From: Macrophomina tecta
Taxonomy: Eukaryota; Ascomycota; Dothideomycetes; Botryosphaeriales; Botryosphaeriaceae
Direction: 5' to 3'
Assembly: GCA_024180945.1 (NCBI GenBank)
Contig: JAKSGN010000003.1
Span: 3,534,001 to 3,598,000 of the forward strand
Length of the DNA: 64,000 nucleotides
The notes beneath the pieces are model-generated. The model worked only from the letters and a program-made list of their open reading frames with translations. It was not told where the DNA came from and ran no database searches. The number at the start of each line of letters is the position of its first letter. The first letter of the stretch is position 1. Shown piece by piece: positions 43,963 through 55,146 of this stretch. Position numbers and translations under genes: made by a program.

Positions 43963-45679
43963 TCACAACCCCACCGCCCTCCTCACCTCATAAACCACAC
44001 ACCTCTCATCGACGCCCACCACCGCCGGCACGACGCTCGTCCCGCCTTCCCCCCTCACCTCGCCCACATCTCCCCAAAATCTGCAAATCCGCCCGCCCCT
44101 CCTCGTTTGCGCCCACCCCCTCCCCCACCCCGGCGCGCCCCGCACCCCCTTCGCAAAGTCCGCCCACACCCGCTGCATGTACGCGCTCAGCCGCACCTGC
44201 TGCAGCGTCGTCGCGTTATCCCTCGGATACGTGCCAAGCGCCTGTTGTATCTCGCTCGAGTGCCACGCGCCGGCGCCCACAAACGGCTGCGTGTTGGAGA
44301 ACGTGGCGTTGAAGTAGTACCGCCACACGCCGTATCCGCTTCTGCTCGCCTCGGATGTGAAATCACGCGAGAAGCAGCTGAAATTCGCGTCGCCGATGAT
44401 CTGCGCGCGGAGGGCGAGGTCGGAGAGCGAGACCGGGTACGCGGCGAGCGCGCGCCGGGCGAGGGACGTGTTGGAGGTGCCGAAGATGGTGGAGAGGAGA
44501 GCGGCGGTCGAGGGCAGGGTCGGGGCGAAGATGGTGCCTTCGTTGGCGTTGTTGCCGACGAGGAGGGGGATGGGCGCGGCGGTGCGCGAGCGCAGGCGGA
44601 GCTCGGTGTGGGCGGTAGCGGTGACGTTGTCGGTGGTGGGCGGGAATGGGAGGGCGGCAGAGGAGAAGATGGTGCGGATGAGGGTGGCGTTGGCGGCGCG
44701 GACGCAGGCGAGCTTTTGGGCGTCCGTTGGGGGGGGGGGAGAGGTAGAGGTGGTGTTGCAGTTGAGAGCTGCGGCGAGAGCTTCCCAGGAGTCGAGACCC
44801 GTGCCGGGATTGCCCTGGCCTTGGCTTTGGAGAATGGCGACATGGAATTGCGGGCGGCCCGGTGGAGGGAGAGCGAAGAGTTGTTTGACGGCATAACCGC
44901 CTGCAGATTCGCCAAAGTTGGTGACGCGCGAAGGGTCGCCGCCAAAGGCGTGGATATTCTTTTGTACCCATGCGAGAGCGAGACGCTGGTCGAGGAAACC
45001 GAGATTGCGTTTGTCCAGAGGGATGGCAGGGGATGTAGCGATACTAAAGACTAAATTGTACTTCAGCATGAATTTCTTGTGAATTATGCTGAAGACTTAC
45101 CATTCGTACGGTAATTGATGGTCGCAACAATCACGTCTTGGTTTGCCGCAAAAGAAGATCCGTCATATGCAGATAAGCGGGCAGTTCCAAACTGTAGGTT
45201 TCCGCCGTACAACCAGAAGAGGACCGCTCTTCCCTTCCCTAAGGGTCGGGACGCTGGTGCGAAGACATTCAAATACAGGCAATCCTCACTATCGGGGGGC
45301 TCTTCAGCGTTGAAAAGCTCCTCTGACGATTGACCTATCCAGAAAGTTAATTTGAGTCCACGAGAGCGGCTTTCCGAGTCATACTGGTGAACTGTTGAAT
45401 GCATGACGGCCTGTACGCCGTGGCGCTGTACAGGCCCGTCCATGGCTTCGGGGCCTCCGGAGGCTCAAAACGGCGCGGAGGAGCAGCGAATGGGACACCA
45501 AGAAACTGATTCACGACCTTTGTGGGGGCTGATGCGAGCTTTGTGGTGGTGCCAATGGCCGGGCCTGCGCCAAGTATAGCCTTAGGGTTACCCACAGCGG
45601 ACGAGTCAGCAGTCAGAGCGTGCCCGTAGCTGTGGAAGAGCGCCAAGTATAGCGCTACTAACGTGGAGCAACAGGTCAT
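43963..45679 (-). CDS. Secreted type-B carboxylesterase with a compensated frameshift pair
   Basis: Three exons, 45679-45385, 45334-45101 and 45050-43963, give 538 aa. Both introns are 50 nt (phase 1); the second acceptor is TTTAG at 45051, which joins INYRTN to [17 protein letters not shown] signal peptide ([21 protein letters not shown]) starts the protein. Family marks are [12 protein letters not shown], an oxyanion loop WLYGGN (instead of the usual HGG), and the nucleophile elbow GESAGG with Ser225. The likely role is extracellular ester hydrolysis. Residues ~487-502 (44072-44126) read in a different frame from the family: the neighbouring frame reads [14 protein letters not shown], which fits the usual C-terminus, and both ends lie in G runs. 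One G appears missing in 44116-44126 and one extra in 44072-44075. The remainder is normal. Confidence 0.85.
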
Positions 45680-46698
45680 CGTGACGAAGAAGCGGAATGT
45701 GTACGAGTGGACGGAGGACGATTTCAGAGATGGACAGGCGGATAGGAACTTGCGAGGCCCGTCTTCAATGATCTTCACCCCGCTTTGATATACAGAGCTC
45801 TTAATGATGGGACAATGAAGTTCCGAGGTTGACGGCCACATAAAACCATATACTGTGTGTCGTGTGGCTTGCGCCCTTACGTCGAATTTGCCCCAATAGG
45901 CAAGATGAGTTGGCGGGCCCACTAATCCGCAGCCTTCAATTGGAGATGCCTGGAGCCATGTGCTGGAGAGTGCAGGGTGAAGAATAGCCGGAGAGCAGCC
46001 GCCGTCATCCGTAGTATGCAAGGCGGCTGAGAATCTTACGTGCCCAGGCCAACCCAACTGCCGAATGGAAGGCGTGGTGCATCGAAGTGGAAGGTTCACG
46101 GAGCGGCAGCCTTACCCCTAGAAACTCAAATCCCAGCGACACTGCCGTTTCAGCCGAAGGGCTTATATCTGGTCACTGACGCGGTTTTCATGCGTTCAGG
46201 CGCCTTTGTCGGAGCTGTTGAGTTTGAAGTGAGTAGAGTTTTCCAGGTCGTCAGCCTTCAACAATGACACCAGAGGTACCAGGGTGCGGGGATGGGCACC
46301 AAGCCGGGAGGAGAGGTGCAGCAGGGATGCTGCGTGGGGAATAGCCCGGTGCCGCACCACAAGATTTCTCTTGGTGTCAATCCCAGCTTGTGGGGGCCTG
46401 TGGCGGATGCCCGAATTAGAATCGATAACAGAACGAGGTCATTGAGCTGAGGAATTACGGTTAATCTATTCATTAATTTAAATTTTAGCAGTAACAGGTA
46501 ACCTCGGCTTGAACTCGCACGTATAGGTTTAGTGCGCCAAAAAAAAAAAAAAAAAACATAGAGATGCGCTGGTATCCGATCGCTACGTGCTGCAACAGAC
46601 GTAAGACATCCAACTGAACAATCAATCTTGCAGGTCGGATCGTTCCCATCGACACGCCGCACTTGGCTTTTTCAATAAATCGGCAGAAAAGAAACGCA
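45680..46698. other. Intergenic upstream of the carboxylesterase
   Basis: This stretch lies between the esterase start and the 3' end of the PEP mutase family gene. It contains an A18 run at 46539-46556. I see no gene or RNA feature. Confidence 0.55.
46539..46556. repeat. A18 homopolymer
   Basis: Eighteen consecutive A lie 140 bases beyond the 3' end of the PEP mutase family gene. Confidence 0.95.
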
Positions 46699-47661
46699 CT
46701 ACGCACCCTTCGCACCAAATGCTTTACCGCCAGCCGCCTCATCAATGGCCATACTCTCATCCAAGCCGCAGACCTGGAAGGCAAACTTGGGGCTGAAGTA
46801 TTCGGGAGCGCCAACAACACCAGTTTTCTTGAGCCTCTCGAAACCCTCCTTCATAGCGACATAAGCGGGAGCAAGGCTAGAGAAAGGGAAAATGATGACG
46901 CGGAAGCCCATCTCGCGGGCCTCGTCGACTGAGATGGTAGGAGTGGCGCCGTGCTCGACCATGTTGAGCAGCATCGGCCAGGGAGCGAGGTCCTTCACAA
47001 CGCGTCGGGCCATTTCCTTGTCAGTGACACCCTCAAGGAAGCCACAATCAGCTCCAGCATCACGCGCAGCCTTCAGGCGGGCAATGGCGCTGTCATAGCC
47101 CTCGCCTTGCAGGGCGTCGGTGCGGGCGATGACGACAATATCGCTGCCAATTTTCTGGCGCGCAGTGTGTGCGGCGCGAATCCTGGAGGCATAGACATCG
47201 ACATCCACAACCTCCTTGCCTGCCAGGTGACCACAACGCTTAGTTTGCACCTGGTCTTCAATGTGCATTCCAGCCACGCCGCCACGGGCGTACATCTCGA
47301 CGGTCCGGGCGACCATTATCGGGCCACCATAACCAGTGTCGGCGTCGGCGATGAGCGGAGTGGAGGGGTCGAGAGAAGCAATCATGGAGCTGTGGGCCAC
47401 CATGTCGGACTGGGTTGCGATGCCCAGATCGGCATGTCCAAGGCGAGAGGCTGTTGTGCCCGCGCCGGTCTGGGAACTTTGTCAGCCGTTGAAGTGGCAA
47501 ATGGATAAAGGGAAGGCGGTGTGTACCATGTACAGACAATCAAAGCCCACGGACTGGGCAATGCGAGCAGAGAAGCCATCATGGACGCCGGGAGCGACGA
47601 TGATATCTTTGCCCTGCTCGAGGGACTGGCGGAGCTTGCTGGCGGCAGCGTTGAATGACAT
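46699..47661 (-). CDS. Isocitrate lyase / PEP mutase superfamily enzyme
   Basis: Two exons, 47661-47527 and 47469-46699, with a 57-nt phase-0 intron (CTGAC branch site), give 301 aa. The order of family marks is APGVHDGFSARIAQSVGFDCLY, then TGAGTTASRLGHADLG, the metal-binding DADTGYGG, HIEDQ, and the flexible active-site loop KRCGHLAGK with its catalytic Cys. The later segments IARTDA and LEGVTDKEM complete the TIM barrel. Relatives include 2,3-dimethylmalate lyase, oxaloacetate acetylhydrolase and carboxyphosphonoenolpyruvate mutase; the size fits these rather than true isocitrate lyase. The reaction is probably C-C bond cleavage of a substituted malate or oxaloacetate; the exact substrate is open. 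A TATATATA element about 55 bases upstream supports the start at 47661 over an in-frame extension. Confidence 0.85.
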
Positions 47662-48056
47662 TATGGCTGCAGGGTCTCTTGATCTGGACGTCGGGAGTCG
47701 GGCCCCTTCCGACGTATATATATCTTCGCATTTCGGCAGTGGTTGGCATCGTGGAGCGTGCGATCGATTGAGGGTGGAGAAAGTTGAGAGAGCAGTGACG
47801 CCAGAGATCAGGGCCGCCGACATCGGCCATGACTCGCGCTTATTCCCGATCTATTTCCTGCGAATCGCGCCCACCTTAATCACCATCTCGGCCCTACAGC
47901 TGCCCCTCTCACGCCTCGTCTTCCATCAGCATCACCAAAGACCCTGGCCCTGCTGTTCGGGGCCCCTCCGCCACTGTCCCTGCGCCGACAACGGAATGTC
48001 TCCTCATTCCGAAGCCCGTGAAACGACCGCTCCGCCACGGAGATACTGCCGCCGCG
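47662..48056. other. Short intergenic region
   Basis: These 395 bases hold the promoter of the PEP mutase family gene and the 3' end of the next minus-strand gene. No other feature is seen. Confidence 0.6.
47715..47723 (-). promoter_or_regulatory. TATA box of the PEP mutase family gene
   Basis: ATATATATA lies 54 bases upstream of ATG 47661 on the coding strand. It would place transcription start between it and the ATG, which excludes the longer in-frame N-terminus. Confidence 0.55.
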
Positions 48057-50347
48057 CTATCTCCTGCCATAGAACATCGTGTCCGGCCGGTCCAGCACCC
48101 ACTTGATCGCCCTGTTGCGCAGCATGGTCCATTCGTCGAACCGCCGGATCTCAACCTCCGTCAGCACACCCGTGTACACTCCACACGGGTGCGAGGCCGC
48201 CATCTTCCACAGCTCTTCCATGGCAAGGATACCGCTTTCTGCCAGTCCGTACAGCTCCTCGAAGACGAGCGACGACTGCATTCGCAGCCAACCGGCATAG
48301 ATAGACGGAGGCGATGAAGAGCCAGTGGCTGTCGACGCATTGGTCTGACCGAAGTCGGGGTCGACAGCCAGAACCCATGGCTCGAAGTCTGTTGGCATGG
48401 CTCCTAGCGCCGTGCTGCGCGTGCTGGACATGATCATGATGCCCGAATGGCCTTCTGTGCGATGTCGCTCTGCATATACGTGCGCGGCTTCAGCTGGGAG
48501 GTGTGTTGGAAACCATGCATTGGCTGCGTGCGGGTCAATGACGAGGAAGACATCATGGCGAATGCCAGTCTCGAGTTGTCCGCTTTCGCGCAGGGTTTGG
48601 AAATGCCTAGTCTGGTGTTAGGGGCGTCTCTATGACTGGTTCGGGCAGAAGGAAGCCTGGTAGACAAGCTGACTGCAGCGACCACTTGAAGTGCTTATGC
48701 TGGGCTGAGACATGGGCCGGGCTCAACTTACATGCGGTAGTTTTCCATACTAGCACCAGCCATCTCGACCCATTGCAGCTTCGCCTTGGGCTTGAGCTGG
48801 CCCACCCCAACCATTCCCTCACCCCAGTTCATGAGATCCCCTGTAATGGCTTTCTCAACTTTCTCCCACGGAACTCCCTCATACTCTTTCCAACGATACA
48901 CGACGAATCCAAATCCGCCCGTGCCGCCTTCGGCGTTGTTTTCTGCATTCTTAAGCTGCGCCGCAAGTATTTGCACCCATGGCTCCGGCTTCTCCTCTCT
49001 TGGTGGTGGTCCAAACAACTTGGTCCGTTTCTTCGGGTCCTTACCTCTCACGGCTTTGTTTGCGTCTGCCTGATCGCGCAGAACCATGAAGTATTCTAGC
49101 TGAAAGGGGAACGGCCCCACGCCCATGGCATGTCTCATCTGAGTGATACCACCAGCAAAGATACTAAGACTAGCATCAGCAGCCCCACGCATGCGAGATC
49201 TCTCCTCCTTAAACTTCTGTGGCGAGGGCACGGCTTGCTCGGAGCCGGAAGATGAAGCTCTAGTGAATCCGTAGCGGGAAATGCGAAAGTGGAAATCGAC
49301 GTCGCGCTCCATGTCGATGAGGCGGGCCAGGCGCATGAAAATTTTAGTATTCTCTGCGTCAGGTATCGGCCCCTGCGCTTTCATCCGGTCGAAGTGGTCT
49401 TCTTGACTTTTGCGCATGGCGTTGATGCGGCCGATCATCCATCCGTGTGCGCGGTCGGAGATTGCCACGAAGAGCGCTCTGCTTCCCCGTCAGCAATTAT
49501 GCCCAGACTCACTTCATGGCAAACAGACCTCGTATAATCATCCCAAAGCTCCATCAGCGGGATCTGCGGCTGCCCTTTTCTGAGTCTCGCCTCATTGACC
49601 GCCGCCTCAAACCCGCGCAACTCCTCACTGATCCGATTATGCAGCACACGCATCACCTGCTGCACCTTCGGATCGTTCAGGTACTCAAACACAGCCAGCG
49701 TCTTGGCCAGCAGCTCCAGCGCCTCATACTCATACCGCGGCGAGCTCAGCTTCCTCCTCTCCCAGCGCTGCGTGGACATCGGCGCCATGCAAGCCCAGAT
49801 CTGCTCACCAAATCAGCACAAAGTCGCGCCAGCCGCACTCGCTCAGGCAGGAGCCACAACCCACCTTGTCCCGCAACAGCCTCACCGCCCGATGCACCCA
49901 CAGCCGCCTGCTCTGCTCCGCGCCGCCTTCCGGCGCTCTCAGCTCCTCGACCTCCTGGAAACACTCGCCCCCCTCCACCCAGCGCACCCACCCCTCGACC
50001 TTCGCCCTCCACCCCGCCCGCTCGAACCCCTCCACCTCCTCCCCGCTCAGCCTCTCTCCTCCCTCCCCTCTCTCAGCCGGCCTCCCGCTCGCGCAGCTCG
50101 CATGCCTCAAAAACCTCTCCACCACCGTACCCCAGTTGCCCACCCCGTCGCTCTCGTAATTGCTGTCCCGATAGAACGGATCCGCAGCCACCTCCGGGCG
50201 CGAGAAGCCGTGGTATCGTCGCGGCGTGCCGTAGCCGATGGCCGAGTCATAGGCGGTCAGGAGTGGCGTCGTGTGGTGTCGGGTTTCTGCGGTGAGGCGG
50301 TGGAAGGGCGTGTAGGGGGGCAGGGCACGGGGGGTGGTGTTGTCCAT
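48057..50347 (-). CDS. Large hypothetical protein, 683 aa, family not recognised
   Basis: Four exons, 50347-49865, 49800-49529, 49478-48732 and 48606-48057, give 683 aa. Introns are 64, 50 and 125 nt in phases 0, 2 and 2; all junctions keep phase and give sensible sequence (for example WDDYT-RALFVAISDRAHGW). I see no signal peptide or membrane helix. The N-terminal 160 residues are loosely helical and acidic. A helical middle follows (EALELLAKTLAVFEYLNDPKVQQVMRVLHNRI, then HGWMIGRINAMRKSQEDHF and ARLIDMERDVDFHFRIS), with FVVYRWKEYEGVPWEKVE further on. The C-terminal part is alpha/beta-like (TGIRHDVFLVIDPHAANAWFP, AGWLRMQSSLVFEELYGLAESGILAMEELWKM). The protein has globular character throughout, so it is real, but no catalytic motif is evident. 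It is transcribed toward the PEP mutase family gene. Confidence 0.8.
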
Positions 50348-51177
50348 ATTTTTTGTTTTTGTTGTTTATTTTATTATTTTGGGAGAGATTGCTGGCGTCA
50401 ATCAGGAAAATTGGGGCAAGTGAGGGCGAGTTTTTTTTTTCTTTCCTGTTTGGGAGAGTGAATGGATGAGTGGGCGGCGCGTCAAGTGCGCGCGCGTGTT
50501 CGAGGGCCTGTGGTGGTGCCGTTGGGTGAGTGGGGCGTGCGCGTTGGCGCGCTTTGCGAGCGACGGTTGGAAGTAAGAAGGGAACGGCGCGACGATGAGG
50601 GAAAGACGGAAAGGAGACAGACGCACGACGAGGGGGAAATATTTATTTTTGTTGCGGGTGGTGGATTCGGGGGAGTGTCTGCAGGATTGTGGCGTCGTTG
50701 TAGCCTGCGCCGTTGGCTCTTTTGGGGTATGGTGCCTGGGAGGCGCCGGGAAAGGGAAAGGGGAGGACCGTGCGGCGTTCCCGCCGATGCGATGCCGTGG
50801 AGTGAGTACAGACGAAGTGATGGCACAGGGAGCTCCGCGATTGTACGTGCATGTGATTGAGGTCAGCGGATTCATTTGCGGTGTTGGACTTCGTTTGATT
50901 GTTGTATTTAGATCAGATAGCGGGACATGAGACATTAACACGATCAGCCAGGACCCCTGTAAATGAAATGAAATGGGAAAGGCGGGTGGCTGCTTCGGTG
51001 CGAGAAGGTTGAAGCGTCGGATCGGTCAGAAGATAGAGGGCTGTGTTTAGCAGAGAAGGAACGGGGTGAGCGAGAAATATATCCATCAACCGAGGCCTTG
51101 ATGATCCGGCAAGCAAGCATTCCCTTAAACAGGATGAAATCGTTAAGGGCCAAGAAAACAAAAATGATACCCATCGT
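50348..51177. other. Intergenic, upstream of the 683-aa protein gene
   Basis: The left ~600 bases should carry the promoter of the minus-strand 683-aa gene; short T/A runs lie near its start codon. The right end is the 3' region of the FAD oxidase gene. No gene is seen. Confidence 0.55.
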
Positions 51178-52748
51178 CTAAGACTTAGCCGGCTGCACCG
51201 ACTGCGGGTTGTGGAAGATATCCCTCGGGTCGACTGCTGCCTTGATCTTCTCCAGGCGCGGCAGGTTCTTCCCCCAGTACTGCTGCTGGCCATCCGGCAG
51301 CGCTGGATCGACGTAGCCCGGGTAGGCACCGCTGACGCCTGGCACATTCTTTTCGATGAGGTCATTGACGCCGTCCAGGAAGTTGCGGGTCTTTTCATCG
51401 ACGCGGCCGATGTCGACGGCGTAGCTCTGGAGGAAGTAAATAGTGTCACGCAGGGCGTAAGCAGCATCATCGAGCGGCACGTCGTTGATGGCGCCGCCAG
51501 CCAGGTCGAAGATGATGAACCAGATCAAGCTGCCCGTGTCGACCTGGTCGAGGTACTGGAAGAGAGCGTCGATGGCGGCGTCGTTCATGAGCGTGGTGGG
51601 AGTGAAGGTCAGGCTCTTGGAGTAGAAGGAGGCAGGTATGCCGCCGGTGATCTGCAGGCCGAAATCATTGGCCCACTCGCCGACGGCACCGACGAGGCTG
51701 TTCACAAGAGTGACATTGAGGTCTACCTTATCACCCAGAGCGCCGCGGAGATTGAGGGCGTCAAACTCAGGCTGTCCACCGAAGAAGGTGCCAGAGATGC
51801 TGATGCCGCCCTCGAAGATGGTCAGGACGGAGGCAAACTTGCGGGACAGGTTAGGATCCGAAACGAGCTTGTTCCAGGCCTTGAAGGTCGACGCGAGGAC
51901 GTCCGGGGAGCCGACAGTGATGTTGTAGCTGTACTGCACCATCTCGCCCGGTTCCGGCGATGTCTGGAACTTGAACTCGGTGACGACGCCAAAGCTGGCC
52001 CCGGCACCTCGGACGGCAAAGAAGACATCCTCGTTCTCTTGGGCGGACGCGCGGATGATGGACGAATTGGCGAGCACGACTTCGACCTCGACGATCTGGT
52101 CAGCGGCGGTCCCGAGTGTCCTGCCCTGCGGCCCCAGACCCCCGATGGTGGCATGGCCGCCAATGCCGACCTGGGGTGCTACACCCTGCGCTCGGATTTA
52201 AGCGATGTGACCACATTGAATCATGCGATTGCTTACCTTGGCGATCACGCGGCCTCCCGCCTCGTGCATCCGGTCGGTGACATCCTCGAGGAGGGTGCCG
52301 GCCCCGACAGTGGCGATCCAGGTGGTGGAATCCATGTCAAACTGCTGGAACTTCTTCATGTCGATGACCACGGCTGAAGAGTTTGCGCCACCAAGACCTG
52401 CATGCAGTGAGCATGTTGCTGTGTTGCCCCGATTCTCTGTGCACCTGCGTCTTGGGCGGGCGGGTTCGACATACAGTAGTTTCCATAGCTGTGGCCGCCG
52501 CTCCGGGCCTGCACCTTGTGGTCGTACTGCGCCGCGCAGGCGATGATGGCTGCAACTTCAGCGCTGGTGCTCGGATAGGTGATGGCAGCCGGGGTCACGG
52601 GAATATCGAGGTTGTAGGGCTTCACGTCGGTGAGCTGGTAGAGCAGTTCATTGGGGAAAGCGACATTTGCGTCACCTCCAACGGCGGTTGTGAGGCATGA
52701 GCGCAGGTCAGGAGTAGCGGCGGCGGCGGAGGAGGCCTGGTTTCCCAT
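51178..52748 (-). CDS. FAD-linked oxidase, berberine-bridge/AA7 type
   Basis: Three exons, 52748-52475, 52397-52237 and 52185-51178, give 480 aa, the usual length of the family. Introns are 77 and 51 nt in phases 1 and 0. The PP-loop of the FAD domain reads VQARSGGHSYGNYC, with His86 as the expected covalent FAD link. Then come ATVGAGTLLEDV, QVGIGGHATIGGLG, and a C-terminal YPGYVDPAL...YWGKNLPRLEKIKAAVDPRDIFHNPQSV block that is the BBE domain. The second covalent link known from glucooligosaccharide oxidase would sit where this protein has GVAPQVG, without a Cys, so attachment is probably single. The likely reaction is oxidation of a sugar or other alcohol with production of hydrogen peroxide. 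No signal peptide is visible on the MGNQASS start. TTTAAA lies 80 bases upstream. Confidence 0.88.
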
Positions 52749-55146
52749 CCTGGATATGGTCTTCGAGACGAAATAGGCGCGGAAACGGCAGTGAGCCCGT
52801 GGAATCCAAGCACGGCCGAGAGAGCGACTTTAAAGGAAAGTGGGCAGGTCGGCGGGACAGGGAGCGAAAGAGCGGGAGGTGGTGCAAATAAAACCACAGG
52901 TCGGCCGTTATGCGGTAATAGCAGATGATCATGGCCAGCCCCCGGCCGGAAAGGTCGCGTCAGGCCATCGCATGTGAGGATCCACGCCCAAGAAAGCAGG
53001 CAATGGCGCAAATGGCTCATAAACAACGGCGCACGGCCTGAAACGGGCGGTTGAGGCTTAAAGTGCGACGGCGGGGAGGTGCTGCTTGCTTGTTGGACGG
53101 TGGTAATGCCCTGGGGGCATTAAGCTAGCGGGTGCGATTTAGCTCGTATTGGGCGACTCAAGCAGCGCCGGTAGAATGCGCATGTGGCTGTGCTATTCAA
53201 CCGCGCAGAGAGAGAACGTGGGACAGAGTTCGGCCATGACGGGTGTTCCTGGAGCGTAAACTCTCTTCCAATAATCTGACGTCGCCTCCTTCATGCGTCC
53301 CCAGCTTGGACCCGGTGCTTGCCAGCTCTTGCCGGGGCCGGGCCGGGCATGCTGGCGGCAGCGGAGGTGGCAAACATGGACAGAAGGCACGGCTAGGTGT
53401 TGAGAGGCTGCCAAAGAGACTTTTGCGGGAGATTGGGAGGTGGTGGGTGCACGAGTTTGTTGAGCCGCCGCCTCCGGTTGGCCCGACCGGCGCCTGTCGC
53501 GACCTCGTCCTCCACACCCTCCGCTTCATCGCCCTTTGCTCTTCCTTCCTGCATCCGACGGCTTCGCTCATCGTTCGTGGGCTCTGTTCATTGGCGTTGG
53601 CAAAGCCTGCTGTTGCGGGATGTGTTTCAGTTCCGCTTTCTGCACCAACCATCTTCCCTGCATCTCAGTGCAGCAGATTTACTCAGCCTACAGCCTCTGC
53701 GAGTCGCGATTCCCACTGGACGAAACCGCCAGGCTGTCTGGAGAGCGTGCGCCATAGCCACTCCTCCTGCAGGATCAACCGTACCATGTCCCGTGCTGCA
53801 GTACACCGCACCCTCAGCCTTCCACATGAATCCACTGTCTATACTCACCGGTCATGCGTGCCATTCGTCTGTGCGCTGTCCGTATAGTGATCCTCCTGCA
53901 GATCTTCGGTGGACTGCATCACCCGGCCAGCTTGCTTACGTTTCCCACCGGACCCTGGCCCCACTCAACAGCGCGTTGCCGACTCTGCGCGTAGCGTTAT
54001 GTTCGTCAGAAACCCACAAAATTGCCAAGAAGCCAGACAAAAGACTCATTTGCTAGAGCTGGTCATACGATGCAGCCCATGGGCAGAAGTTTCGATGACT
54101 GATGCCTGGCTTCTGAGAACGGCTCCGTACCTTCCTCTCGGCGTTAGCACTCCAGGATCCGGGCACGCCTTCGAAAATGAAAGTGGTCTCTCCCCATTAG
54201 CTTGCCATTATGGGGCGAGGTAGTATCTTACCTTCTCTCTGATATCTTCACCTCCTTATTTCTAAGCCTTGGCCGTAACCAAAGCATGAGATATGGTAGT
54301 GCTGGAACTGTGTGTGTTGAACCCGCAAGGAGACAGTGTTGGGCTCTGCGATTGTGATGGGAGAGCGATTATTGGCGGGATCGTCATGTGAGCTATCACA
54401 GAGTCTGTCTGAACGGTGCCATTGACAAGTTGGGTTGCCGGCCTTTTTCGTGTCCGTCCAGAGGCCGCCATTACAGTATTTTGCGGTAAACCGCCGCGGT
54501 GAGGCTCCCGATGCGGGCAGCCTCCGGACCTACCACCTCTACGCGCATTTTCCTTTCAAGATCCCAGGAAGGCGTCTGGGTTTGAAGTGATGGGACTATA
54601 GAACAGCCCGTGATCGCAGTATAGGGCCGGAAAGTCTCCATAGAAGGAGGCAATAACGAGGCAGGGATAAATCTTCGTCCCGACAGTGGATCTCACAAGG
54701 CCGTCTTTTGCGATATCCTACGAATTCCGAGCCTATCTGGCCTGAATATGTGTGGCCCTACCACCGAAGAAGAAAACACTTTCAAGGAAACTGTCGCTCA
54801 TACTTCAAGATGGTGAGTCTTATGTGAGATCCGAATAAAAAGTAGAGAAGCACCTAAATCAAAAGAAGCAGGAGACATCTGTTCATTTCACCCGGCCTCA
54901 GCCTCGCACGTGTGCAATACATCAACTTCTAATCTATGTAGATTTGGCGTGCATCTTTACAAGGCTATGGTGTGCTGAGCTTCTCGCGCTAAACACCCCG
55001 TATGCATGTGCATGACGGGGGATATAGCCATTCAGACCTCTGTACTGACAATGAGGCACCCGGAGAGGAGAGAGACAGGGAAAGTGAATACTGTAATTCT
55101 TCCCAGACGCATGAGAGAGAAGAATTAAGCCGGCAGAGACTTTCTC
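52749..55146. other. Intergenic
   Basis: These 2.4 kb between two minus-strand genes contain only frames without protein features (the longest, 53243-53887, is Ser/Pro/His-rich). The left end holds the oxidase promoter. Confidence 0.5.

Noticed and set aside
46500..46560. GAGTTCAAGCC followed by an A/T run, possible tRNA 3' part on the minus strand
   Set aside because: The flanking bases do not pair into a T arm or acceptor stem; the run lies on the wrong side for a Pol III terminator.
47662..47823. 54-residue N-terminal extension of the PEP mutase family enzyme (possible targeting sequence)
   Set aside because: The TATATATA element at 47715-47723 lies inside it, so it is more likely promoter DNA.
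53243..53887. 214-codon plus-strand frame
   Set aside because: It is low in hydrophobic core residues, overlaps frames in two other phases, and has no domain.
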